This document shows, in pieces, positions 49,488 to 61,841 of a stretch of DNA of 64,000 bases (position 1 is its first letter; every line of letters starts with the position of its first letter). Position numbers and translations under genes: made by a program. The stretch spans positions 3,162,001 to 3,226,000 of the forward strand of contig CM036623.1 of assembly GCA_020746105.1 (NCBI GenBank), written 5' to 3'. Under the pieces are notes generated by a model, which saw only the letters and a program-made list of their open reading frames with translations, searched no databases and had not been told where the DNA came from. Source of the DNA: Trogon surrucura (lineage: Eukaryota > Chordata > Aves > Trogoniformes > Trogonidae).

Positions 49488-52400
49488 GGGCTTAAGGGCA
49501 GGCTTGGTTGCAGGGGAATTCTCTGCTGCAATTGTGGGCAAGTTGGCCCATTCCGTGGCTCTCTTCCTGATGGTTTTCCAAGAGTCTCGCTTCTAGAAAA
49601 TGTTAATGGCCTGGTTGAGCAGCCAATAGACTGAGCAGTTTGAATCAGTAATGAGCCCATTAGTCTGAGTCAGTAATTAGATTGAGCAGTCAAAGGTGAA
49701 CGTTCTCCTCGGGCAAACCCAAGTGGAGGAGGAACCATTTGGACACGGAGACTTGGAAGTTTTGTCTGCTGATGGTGAGAAGTCAGGTGCAGCTGGCACC
49801 CATCCACCTGCCGTCTCCTGGCAGGGAGGGGAGCAGTTAGTACGTCTCAGAAGACCGATAAGATCTTCACAAAAACGTCAAGATGAAATGTGACCAAAAG
49901 CTGCGAGTGGGACTTTGGTCTTTACCTTCTCCAGTTCTTTCTGGATTCAGCCGGGAACCGATCAAACCTGAAACAGAGCTGTGCTGTTACGCAAACCGAG
50001 TTTTAAGTGCCCGATTATTCTTGCCTCTCCGACCTCAAATACTGAGAAAATGATCTGTGATGTCTTTAGCAGCTTGTGGAGGCTGCAGGAAAGGTGCAGA
50101 AATATTGTGTGGCGTTCACCAGTAACGTGAAAGGAATAAAAGCTTGCTGGGCTAATATGAAGTCAAAGAATGGTTCCAGCTGGTGGACACCAACTTGTGA
50201 TGAATTTCTTGCAGAACTTTAGCAGGTATTAAGTCTGCAATGCTACTCAAACTATTCTTTTGGATCCCTTACATTACGTATTTATTTTAAGATAGGTACT
50301 ATAATAGCTTTTGAGTCTGGATGAAGGAGAATTTGAAAAAAATTGCAAAAATTGCTTTCTGAACTGCCTAACTTTGGCATGTAATATTCCTGGACAAGGG
50401 CTGACATGTTTCTCTCGGGTCTTTTCTGGTTAAAATAGACACGTATACGCAAAGCGGGTGCATGCAATTTGATGCTCCTGGACAGAACTCTGCGTAGGGT
50501 GGCTATGTGGAAGGTCGGACTGTGCTATGCACATGTAATAAGTCTGCCCCCAGAAAGCAGCAGTTTTGCTGCACCTGTGCTACGGGAGTGCCTCGAGTCC
50601 TCTGGATGCAGAAAAGCTTGATTTGTGTCACCACGCCCTGATAGTGACAGCTTGATAATGCTGATAATAATTAACAGGGGGCAGGAATTCATCTCTGGGA
50701 GAAACCCGATTATGTGCTGCTTTTCATGCAACTGGGACTGAGAACCCAGATGGCTGAGAAGTAACTGGGAGAGATCAGTGCAACAAAACCACTGTCCTGC
50801 AAAGGCCTGAGTGGGCTGTGAGTGAAAAATTCTGCGGGTGGAATTTGTATTGGTTAGCTCACATTTGTATTTCTGAGCAAACTTCGCAGTGGAATTGAGG
50901 TTTGCTTCTCTATTATAAAAATAGTTCTGTAAAAAATACCATTACTTTAATCAGTAGGTTTGCCAGTTTGTAGGTATTCAGAATTCTGTCTGATTCCTAT
51001 CGCTATCCCCTATACTGCACATAACCTACAAAATTGTTTATTAAATTCTAGTTAAATGTAATTTTAGAAAGCAAGTGAGTTTCCTAAGCATGGTGGATTG
51101 TAGTTTGCCAGTATTCCAGATTTTATAAGATAGAGAGAACTCAGTTTTTAACTGGGAGTTGTGATCAATTTTTGTGAGAGCAGAGGAATGTACTTTTACA
51201 ATATTGTGTATACTGGATCATTTCTCCAGAGTACAGCAGTGTTCTAAGAAAGACTTAGATATCTCTCATAAATCAAACGAGATTTTTGAAATATTAAGGT
51301 CTAAAAGAAAAGTTCAATCTCAAGTTTGCCACGTAAACGGTAGAAATAAAACCAATCCTTTTGGGTCCCCATATTACTGACTTGTCTGAAATTGTTTAGT
51401 TTTCGTCAAGAGGTTTTTTTCGTGGGCCTTGGAACACGTGTATCAAATTTGAGGCTGAAGGAAGTTTCATTGGCGAGTTTAAGCAGAAGCAAATTCGGTT
51501 TTAAAGTATGTTTTGTTTGATATAATGCAAGAATTCTGCTTTCATCTATATAGCAACGGTTCCAATCGGTAGGTTAGTCTATATAATATGACTTAATAAA
51601 ACTGTAGTTTACAAGTGTTATTATAGCAATCTACAGACTGCTCATGTCTGTAATGTCTTAAGGACAGCTGTAAAGGTTTTTAAATGATGAAGTCATAGTA
51701 TTGAGCAGCCTGGCGAGTAGATCTAATAAGCAGACTAACAATTGATTAAGCAACATCTGTTAAGGTATTATTAACTGTTTATGTGCTATACACGGATTTC
51801 TGGTGTCTGACCAATTACAGCTTGCAGAGAAATGGGAATAGTTCTAGGGTCTGTAGGTTGTTTTTGTCGTTTAAATACTTTGTAGCTATGTGGCCTCAAC
51901 ACCTTTCATTTTTTAAAGAGTTGTTAAAAAAATTCCTCCCGTGCTCTTTGAATGTCTGGATCAGTATGCCAAGATGTTATACTATTACGCTGTGTATTTC
52001 TCTAGATCCTTTTAAACAGCATCATTATAACTTTGAAATTAATAGTCTCAGACTTTCTGTCTTCTGTAGCTGTTTCTTAAAAATAAACCTGAGGATAAAT
52101 TGGAAAAATTGCTGGGTTTGCAGATAAGTGAAGCTACAAGTTGGTTTTGTATTTATTTTTTTTTGTACCAGCCTAACGTGACCCTATTTTTTTTCTGAGT
52201 ATTCGCATCCTGCGGAAGAGTCTAGACATTTGAACATCAGTGGTGTTTACTTTCAAATCAGTGTAATGCACCAGGAAAGGTATTTTGCCGTGGTGCAGGA
52301 GTTCAGTTGAGGGGCTGCAAGTACTTGCTTTCCAACTCCTTTGCTCCTTGAGCTCTGTGAAGGTTTCTCTAAGAGAGATAAATTATGGAATTGCGATGGG

Positions 52401-55400
52401 AAAGCTTGTGTGCATGCAGAGCACGTGTGCTTGTAAGTAGGGGAAGCTGGGGAGGCAACCACAATGTTTGATCAAGTTCCTGAGATGGCACCTATGTGAA
52501 TTACAGCTTCTTCAGAACACATCTAGCTGGAATAATAGCTTCCCTCCGTGTGCTCCTCTGGGTTTTGGTTTTATGTTGACAGCAAGGGAGATGTATTGCA
52601 AAACGCGTCGATAAAGGCCAGGGATGGGAGAAGTCTTCCTGACAGACTGAGTTTCTTTGGGCTGTGTCTTTTATTGCGTGTCACTGTCCTCCTCTTGGTG
52701 CTCAGGTTCTGATGGGACCTTTGGGTGCCTGCAGCAAAGCTGTTCTCAAGTGTAAGGACTTGACAGGTTTCATCTTGGCGGTTCAGCTGCTCACAGACGT
52801 GGTATTTCTTAAGGTCAGTTGTCTCAGGCTCGTTTTGAACAGTTGACCCGTAAATATCTGTCAGTCTGTAACTTTGAGGAATGATATTCCTCCTCTTAAA
52901 AGTGGTTTAATTTTGAGAATGTGGTGTCACTCGCACCCTGTGTGCATTTCTGAGGTGTGCTTTGTTCCCATACGTACACGTTTCCTTCTGAAGCACATTG
53001 GATGCTCTGGAGGTTCTTCCAGCACTACGCAGTTACTCTACCTACTTGCCTCCCTCCATTCTTCTCCATTGCTTCCCTCATGTAGAAAAACTATTCCTTT
53101 GGTTTCATAATCAAATACAAAAGCTACTTTAGACTAAATTCAGATCCTGGGGCAAACTAGCTGGGGCGATATAGTTAGAGAGCAGCGTTGTGCTCACTCA
53201 CTAAAGCTCTGAACCTCTACTCTCAATGATCCTGGGGAGAAAAAACCTGCAGAAAGAAGGTGGTGAAAAAAATATAGTTATTTTTTAATTTTTTTTTTCT
53301 CCTGTTTCCCTCATTTGCACACATGCAATACAGACGTAGCAGCGAGGTATCCATTCTCTTTGCCTGCGTGGAAATGAAAAGGCGGATTGTAAGCCCAAGA
53401 GTTGTCTGGTTGTCAGCCAGGAATTAGTCCTCTAAAGGAGAAAGGGAGAGGGTCCGTCAAGAAAAGAGGCTGGACAAGGGGAAGGGGGAGCTGGAAGGGG
53501 GAAGGTACGCTTTGAGATCAGCTCAGTGCACGTGGCTGGAGATGGAAGAGGGGGTCTTGTGCTTCCTCAGCGTGCAGGTGTCAGGAGAAAAGGAGGGAGC
53601 TTGTGTTCTTATACGCAAGCATGTGTCTGGGGGAGCAGGGTCAAAAATTTAGACTATTTACTTAATCCCTTGGAACGGCTTTTTTTTTTTTTCCCCTCTT
53701 CTGTTTTCTTTTTGTGTTTAACAGACTGCTTTACAGGGGACACGTGTGGTAATTAACACATGCAGCTGTAGGGCTTCAGCCATATGTCTGAATTTCAAAT
53801 GGCCATTGATCTGGGAAATTTGCTGCCGTCTCCACCCCCCTGCTTATAAGCCGTATTCCTTGAAGATGTGGGGGAATTTATAGAGTCTTTACCCTGAAGA
53901 GACCAGAGCTGGATGAGAGGAGTGAAAAGAGGAATGTGTGTGATGTTGGGGAGAGAGGGAGACTGTGAGATTCCAATCACTCCCTTCGTACCCCTCGCCC
54001 CAGGCCACCCTGTATTTCAGGTAGCTTCTAAAATGTTCCCAAAGCCAGGGGTCTGATCATTACTCGCGTGAAGCTTGCATAGCAATTGTTATTTTTTTTT
54101 CTTCTTGTTCAGCCAGTCTAAGATCAGAATTGCAGTGTCCCTGTGGGCTTTGCAGGTGTGCTCCCCTTTGCACTGCTGCAGGTATCTGGCCTCTTGCACA
54201 GCCCAGAAGTGACAAGGTGGAGCTGCTGGTGGACTCTGAGCAGCCTTTTGAGAGAGGTAGTCAAGGAAAAAGGAGAGCGTGTGTTGGGAGGGAAACAGAG
54301 AACACTTCACATCAAAGCAGAGGCTCCTGAAAGACGTGATATATTGTAGGTGGAATCAAACCAGAGAGGCTAAACTAAACAATCATACGGTGGTTGTTGC
54401 TTTTGCCAGCAGTGATCAGGCAGCTGTTGACAGTGCTGTAGAGCTTTCTGCAAACTTCGCTCCAAGTTTGGGGCAATGTCAAGTGCTAAAATCTTGCAGT
54501 GAGATATGGTGCCTTAAGTGAAATATTTCTCTGTGTGGAAACTCTTGTGCTCCCTGTTTTATTTCAAGTGTCGCTCAAGACAGTGAGCCAGATGGAAGAT
54601 GGTTCAGAATTCGGATACAGTGGTTTGAAATCCTGCAGTATCTATCATACTTGTAGTGCTTACAGGGTGAGATAAAAATGTGTTCTTCTACTAAGTAGGA
54701 AGCTATAAAAAATATAAGCCTCTCTTCCTCTGCTTCTCTTCTCTCATTCTATTTTTGAACTTTCTTAATGTTGGCTATTGCTGATTCCTTCATCTTATCA
54801 CTCGCTCCACAGTGTAAGTAGCGCTGATGCTTTGGAGGTGTTTCTGCCCTGGAAATAAAACCCAAGAAACTTTTGTAATAGTGTGTACTCCCAATTCTTG
54901 CCAAAGGGGGACAGTGATTTATCCAGCCCTTATAGTGTTGCTGCTCTGTTTTCCTGTGTTCTGCCTGTCCTCTCCACTTTTCCTGTGAATCTTAGTCCCC
55001 GGACTGTACTGCTTCTGACTCGCCTCTCTTTTTTTCACTCTATTGCTCAGACAGTGCTCCTTCTTGGGATGAGATGCCCTACCATCTCTTCTATGGATTG
55101 ACGTGACCTCTTCTGGTTGTAACCTATATTGATGTGTACTTGGATACACCTTTTTTTTACAAAAGGTGCAGGGCCTAATTCTTCTTTATTCACTATTTGT
55201 TACAGCTAGCTTATTTCCTTTCAGTAGTTTATCTCCCTGAAGAATAAGATTATTCCTGTTCTTCCTTTTCTCTTTATTATCTTGATCCTTGTGTAGAGGA
55301 AAAAGGAAGTGCTGGATTTAGAGCCGTATAATTGCTGGGTTGCTTTTACCACAGCAAGACTTTTCTGCACCGACTGACCTGTGAAGGTGTCTGCTGGTTG

Positions 55401-58400
55401 AAATGAGCCTTGGACACTCGGTTTTGAAACTGAGTGCCGTCCCCACAGCCAGCAGCTATTGTCCCTCAGGAAATCCATCATGATTTTTGGTAACAATTAG
55501 TTTTTGATGCTGTGTGTTATGACCAGTCCCAAAAGCCATCCAGTCCCCTTGTCTCTTTTCGCTATCCCTCCATTTCTCTTTGAGTACCTGGATAGGTAGG
55601 TAGGGGAATGACAGTAGACTTTTGAAGGACAGCTAAGTACACAGCTGAATGAAAAAATGTTCTTTACTTCCATAGGCAGCCTCTTCAAGTTTGGAGGTGG
55701 TCTGATAACCTTCCCGAAAAAGCTGAGCTTTTTACACCACTGAAATGGCTGCTGGTCACTGGTTCTCATCTTTAGCTGTGTAGAACATCGCTAGAAGCTG
55801 TGAAACATCAGTCTGCTCTGACAGGCAGGCCACGATCCGGTCTGAAAAGTTACCGGGTGACCAAAGCAGAGCCTGGAAACTGAGCTGGGGCTCAGAGCTT
55901 TGCTCCACTTCTCGTTCCTCAACTAGCAGTTGAACTAGCACTTATTCACTGTGCTCACAATGGCAGTGAGCATGGACTCGTGACTTGTGCGCTGCAAAAT
56001 GCCATGTTCTGAAGTTATCTGCTGTGAAATAAGCAGGTTTACTTGTGAAAATATGGCATCTATGCGTAGCATTTCTAGGCAAGCTGTACAGCGGGGCAAG
56101 TGGACTCTAGACCGAAAAGGGATTTTAGTGTTATCCCTGCTGCTGCCTAGGCGTTTTCATGAGATGTATGAAAAATACAAAGGAGGATGAATTCTGACAC
56201 TGTGGGATTGGGAATATGCTTGTTTTACAAGGTAGAAGTATCACGTAGTTTATGCAGTCATTAGGAAATTATTTGATTATTTTCTCATCAGGGTGGCAAG
56301 AGCAACAGTAAGATAGAAAAGATGTGGTGGTAGCAGGGGAGTATTGCGTTCTTCCAAAGAGTCACAAACACTCGTCTACAAGGGAAGGGAGGAACATGGT
56401 TCAAAGGGAAAAAATAGTCAAATCTGATACAGCAAAAAATAGTAGATCAGTGAAAATGTACAACTTGCATCTCAGCAGCTCCCTCAAGAGCCTTTGAATG
56501 GATGATAAGCAAGTTCTTTTAAGGTTTTTTTTTTTTCAAAATTTTTTTTTTTTTTGATCTTCTGGCAATTTGAGCCACTCTGGGAATGAATTGAAGGTTT
56601 TGACTTAAGACAATTAAAGCCACTGCCAAGTTAACTGCCATTCTCTTTGGGGCAGGAGCATAACTGAAATAGTTAAGACTTGGTTCTGTAGGTCAGGGCT
56701 GATGACAACAGGGTGTATTTAAATCATACGATGCCACATGACTTCCACCTAGTTTCACAGCTGAAACTGCTGTGGGGAGCATTGGGTGAGGGCAGGACAA
56801 TGCCTCCACGGCTGGAGAGTGATTCCACATTAATAAAAATAAAGCTTTTTGTGCCAGCTCTAAACTGGAGATGGTCTGAAACTACCCTGACCTTTATTGC
56901 CTACTTCTCCTTTTAGCAGGTGTAAGGTTCAAATCTGGCCTTGGGCATCTATTTCTGCCATTACTTCCAAATGTTTGAAGAGACCTATTTTGCTTTTTGG
57001 GTAGGAATTTGGCTGTGGAGTCTGAAAACTGTAAAACTGCATAAGGTAAACGTGTGTGCAGGTCTTCATCCAGGCTTCCTTACACTTGACCTTAGATATC
57101 CTATACTAACCAAACTGAAATATCATCGCCTGCTTCTCTGCCCATCCCTTGCAGACAAATTGCCTTGATAGAATAAACCTCTGTGTTGGACTTTGGCCCA
57201 GAAATTAACTGAAAATTCCAGTAGAGCTCAAAACAACGGGACTGTGTGCAAGTTCCTTGTTGTGAATGACTTCTGTATTCGGGCTACTTGAGAGATGCTT
57301 CTGCTTCTTGTCCAACTCTCCGAGCCTGCAAAATTGGTTAAGACTGCAATTTAATGTTCACAATTTGGAGAGAAACTGGCTAAACCCCAAGAAATCTCAT
57401 TTCACAGGTTTCAAGGTTTTGAACCCCTCATTTGTTACTCGCTAGAACAAAAGAGAGATGGCACAAACTTTGTGGCTCCCTGCTGCCCTCCCAAATGAGT
57501 TGATAGCGCTATAGTTGGGATCTTAGTTTGGGAAAGGAGAGAGCAAAGGGCGAGTCTCAAGCTTGAATTAGGTGAGTGCTGGCTTTATTTTAAGGTTTTT
57601 GCTTTGTCTTCTGCTTGGAAGCATGCCCATATGCCTGAAGAAAGATATTATTTGGACTGTCACATTTTTTTAAGTGGGTTAAAAGAACAACTTTTCACAA
57701 GTACTGAAGGAAATTTTTACATTACTAGAAAGTTCATAACCACCTCGGCTTAGTTCTCCGAGACTTTATGGCTGCTGCTTGTTTCTAGAATAATGTGTAT
57801 GTCTCTGCATTGGCTCCAAAATCCACAAGAGTTTTGCTGTCAAAGTGGTAAAGCATAATGGCTTATTTTTCAGCTGCATTGTCCTTCACGCAGCAGTACG
57901 AGGAAGATTTATTATTATTATTTTTTTTTTAATTCCCAGAAAGGTTTTCGTAACTTACTGAAGTGAGTCAGGTATTTAAGTGATAATTACCATAGGGCTT
58001 GGTTCAACCTGCAAAGTTCAAATCTGGATCTGAACTTTCCCAGAGGCAGGGGGTGTGTTTGGACATTGTGTTGGTTTGACCCGCTACAGTGCAGGCTCTG
58101 AAAATGCAGGTCCAGATGTGGGCTGGGATTCTCTGTCTTCCCAAATAGGAGCCATTCAGGGCCACTTGTTTTGTTTAAACTGACTCCTGTTAAAAGATAC
58201 TTAATTGAAATAGCGTAAAACTGGATCCCGCTTTGGGGACGGTGTCTACAGCATTGTGTCTGAAGGGGGAATATCTTGCTATGCCTTTATGTTTCCAAAG
58301 GAGCTGTCTGAAAGCTACCAAGATGAGAAGTTCCAGGGCAGGTTTGTTTTGGCTAATTACTGTAGAAGTACCTTGAAGAACTTAAGCAGTAAATGAGGGC

Positions 58401-58897
58401 TTTGGATTTTAGAGAGATCCTATCTGAACCTGGGGATTCAACAGTTTTAAAGCCGCCAAATCCCCGAGACTAGAGCGTTGCTATTAATACAGAGTGTGCT
58501 GCTCCCGACCTCTTTTGACACATTTGCTTTTGAAGAACCAGGCCCAGGAAGAGGGAGCTCTTTGTTTTCGATCAGAATAAACTCATTGTGCACTCAGACA
58601 ATTAACTCTTCAATCGACTTGCCAGCCTCTGTAAAGCCACTCCGGTCCCCTCTCTGTCTATCCCCCAGTTCTATTCAGACACTTAAGCACACCAACGTGG
58701 TGGGGTTTTTTTTGTTTTTTGTTTGGTTATTATTCTGAAAAAGTCCTTCACAAGAATAGTCGGAGCGGATCAACATTGTCCTCCCAGCAGCATTTATCTC
58801 TGCCTGGCGGTGAGTGTGTCAATCAGGAATCAAAAAGCCAAACAGAGGGAGGCTTTGAATTGTGTCACGGGGGGTCAGAGTTGCTTCCAGCTGCCTG

Positions 58898-59272
58898 TGC
58901 GTGGGACAGGCTTTCTCGCAGGGCTCAGAATTGTGCTGCCATACAAATGCACTGACTACGCTGGACCACAAAGTCCTTGGGGCTTGAGTGGCTCTTTTTT
59001 TTTTTTATTTTTCATGTTGATGCACCTGCGAGGGAGCTGTGAGGAGGAAGCGGGGGGAACTAATGCCTTCCAGAAGGCGCAGGGGGAAGGCTCCTCGTCC
59101 TCTCTGGATGATGCCTGGAGTGCAGCGTTGAAGTCAGCGCTGCCCGGCTCTGTACGGCTTGCAGAAATAGTTGGTGGAGGAAGGGAGAAATCATTGTGGT
59201 GACAAATCGACTTTTGCAGTGAAGAGCTCCTTAAGCCAGGCAGAGCCCTTTCATGTGCAGCGCTCGGGCACG
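58898..59272. promoter_or_regulatory. Moderately CpG-rich, repeat-poor stretch in intron 5
   Basis: About fifteen CpGs counted by eye in 375 bases, inside a longer stretch (from about 58060) with no repeats apart from short T runs. It is a candidate intronic enhancer on composition alone. Confidence 0.25.
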
Positions 59273-59498
59273 TTTTCACCTTTTTAAGCAAAAAAAATTT
59301 CTGTATTTTGGTCCATGCCCAAGCACTTGTGGGTTGTTATATCCAAAGGGAGCTTATTGTTGCCATTTCTTAAAATGAAGTTAATGAAGAGCGAGAACTT
59401 GCTTTTGCTGATTTGGTTTAAAAAAAAATGTTGTGGGTTTTTTGTTTTGGTATTTTTTTTTTCCTCCTTAACAGCTGTGGGATCTCTATGCATAGAAA

Positions 59499-59557
59499 CG
59501 GTTGGACTCTATTATCTTAAAGGTCTTTTCCAACCTAAATGAGTGTGTGTTTCTATG
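59499..59557 (+). mobile_element. CR1 3' tail fragment
   Basis: ggttggactctattatctta then aaggtcttttccaacctaaa and tgagtgtgtgtttctatgg is the CR1 3' end (ggttggactcgatgatctta ... cctaaatgattctatg) with an altered tail. Only the last 60 bases or so are present. Confidence 0.9.
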
Positions 59558-59665
59558 GAAAGGGGTGTGAAAACCTGGCTGGGAAGTCTATCTGTGCTGG
59601 TGCATTTCCATTTCAACTGCTTGGCGAGAAATTATCTTGATTTGGCTGGATTGTAAGAATTTCTC

Positions 59666-59683
59666 TTTTTTTTTTTTTTTTTT
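59666..59683. repeat. Poly-T tract (18 T)
   Basis: Eighteen T followed by ggcatgag, about 110 bases after the CR1 tail. Confidence 0.9.
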
Positions 59684-61795
59684 GGCATGAGTGCTAACTT
59701 TCTGAATTTTTATTGGTGATATATGCCTCTGCATGGAAGTTGCATAGACTATTAAATTAATTATGACTTGCTGAAACTGTTTCACTTGATGTAGGGAAAG
59801 ATTGTGATTAAGGCAACAATTTGCTCCATCCCTACGATACTGGAAGGAACGTGTATTTTTGTGTAAGACCTCCTGTAGTGCAAACACAGGTTTTGTTGTC
59901 TGTTTTTAACGCTTAAAACACACCACCTCCCTCAAGCCTGGGGTAAGACACAGAAATGTCAAAGTTGTAAAATTGCATCTTCAGGATTCAGGACCCGCAC
60001 AGCTACAGGGAGCTTCGCTTGACCTGGCAGGTCTTTGGTGTATCTGACCTGAGTTACTAAAGCCACAGCAACGTGTTTGTATGACTCGAGCCTCTCAGGA
60101 GTGCTCAAGCCTAGGAAAGGTCTTCTCCTTTCCCGTTGGTTTCACAGACTCACTAAAGGTGAGCTTTGCTGCACCGACCGGGACGTGCTAAGAGCTCGCT
60201 CAGTGTCCTGGCTTTCTGTGCTGCTCCAAGTTGCCTGTTTAGCTTTGACTATGCTTTGTAGTGGCTCACCCAAAACCAGATCGTGGCAAGCGAAGGAACC
60301 GCTTGATGCTGGAAGAAGTCTGCCTCCTCTCAGGGCAGAGCTATGCGCTTAAAATTGTCATCATCTTATTCTATCGGGCTGACTCAAAGCCTGGGAACTG
60401 GTGATGTTCAAGCTGTAGACTTACAAAAAGTTACTAGATTTTCTGCAAGGACTAGACTGTCGACCTCATAAACCCCTAGTGCTCTTTAAAACTCTCTAGT
60501 GTCTCGTGGATTTCAGTGAGAACTCAAAAGTGATGTACTGAAGGTTGAGGTTACTTGGAAGGAATATAGACCTGTCAATGTAGTGAGGCAAGTATACAGG
60601 TGACTCTTGCAGTGGGTGTGTTTTCCTGGGTAGGTGATGTGAGGTAGGAGGTTAATTCTATCACCTACTTTCTCCAGCTCCCATTAGGTGGTTTGAGTCA
60701 TAGAATCATGAGTCAAGAACAGTGGTTTCCAGAAGCAGGCAGTTACTTCACATTTTTCCACAGTAATTTATGCTTTTTCTATGTCAGGCAGTTTAGTTTT
60801 CTTCTGACATAACTTGAGTTGCTTGTGGCATCGGTGCCTGCCATTCAGAGTAAGAAGATTTCTCCAACAGTCCTCCTTTTTGTGAACTGCATCTCCTTGT
60901 CCATCAGTCCCAGTCATTCCAGGTGTGGGTGCTTGGTAGATATTCTGCAAGGGTAAGGCTAAGGGAGAGGAATCCCACTGGGACCATAAAGAGTCTTTGC
61001 CTGCCACAAGCAGTAGATCTGGGTATGCAAGTAATTGCTCCAAGTTCTTGTCAGGCTAATACAACAAAAACTGTCCTTAAGCTTCTGAGCTTCCGACACT
61101 AGTAGTGCAAGTGGGCTTCTGGATTATAGCCATGATGTCTCCATGTGAAAATGGCCTAGAGGTAGTTGTTTGGACCTGCCTGTTTCATTCTTACTAGCAA
61201 TAAGATAAAAATACCATTTTCAAGTTGACACCAATTAAGCCATAAAAGTCAGTTCAACTTTGGCAAGCATACCGCAGGAAAAGGAGCTGTAAAAGTTACT
61301 GGAAAGAAGTTTTACAGCTTTAAAATGATGTCCCATCGGGAGGTAGTCTGTTGAGCCATACTGTCTGTGTTCAGTGGTTGTCTTGGAAGAATCAAGTGCG
61401 TATGCGCTAGGTTGTAAAACATGGGAGAGGAGCACGCCAATGCACTCTTCATCAAGGCCCTGAGCATATTCTGAACCAAGGGATGTTATTTTTGATGGTT
61501 CTGCAGTACGTGAGTTCCTGATGTGGAAGCATTCCCATCTAGAGGGATCAGGAAGCGCTTAATTGACCTCTTCGGTTCCTCTGTTCATGATGAGCTCTGC
61601 ATGAGGAACTATTGCAGTTACACACTTTTTTTTTTTTTTAAGTGTGGAGTTTAATAGCTGCTCGAGGAAAGGAATAGATTGGACGTGATGAACGTATTTC
61701 ATTACCTTTGGTTCCAAAGTAACAGTATCTAGTACATATCATATAATGTCACAGGTAGACCATAGGTTTCTGAAATATCTTGGGTCTATGTTAAA

Positions 61796-61841
61796 ATGCT
61801 TCTTTAAGGAATAAAAAAATGCTTCTTTAAGGAATAAAAAA
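61796..61841. repeat. Perfect 23-bp tandem duplication
   Basis: atgcttctttaaggaataaa then aaa occurs twice in a row with no difference, followed by a partial third atg. Confidence 0.95.

Noticed and set aside
53478-53501. G-rich runs suggestive of a quadruplex
   Set aside because: Only three G3+ blocks, with an 8-base loop, so the canonical rule is not met. The runs at 5414-5434 and 3717-3732 fail likewise with three blocks.
56925-56940. Second tRNA B-box-like word (ggttcaaatct)
   Set aside because: No matching A box or acceptor stem upstream.
58723-59202. 159-codon plus-strand open frame in intron 5
   Set aside because: It has no recognisable domain, no plausible splice partners in the SMOC1 phase scheme, and contains low-complexity F/L runs from a T tract. 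Its length is within chance for a somewhat GC-rich stretch.
60696-60715. Short tcatagaatcatgagtc word resembling the CR1 terminal repeat
   Set aside because: Only about a dozen bases match and the flanks show no CR1 sequence.
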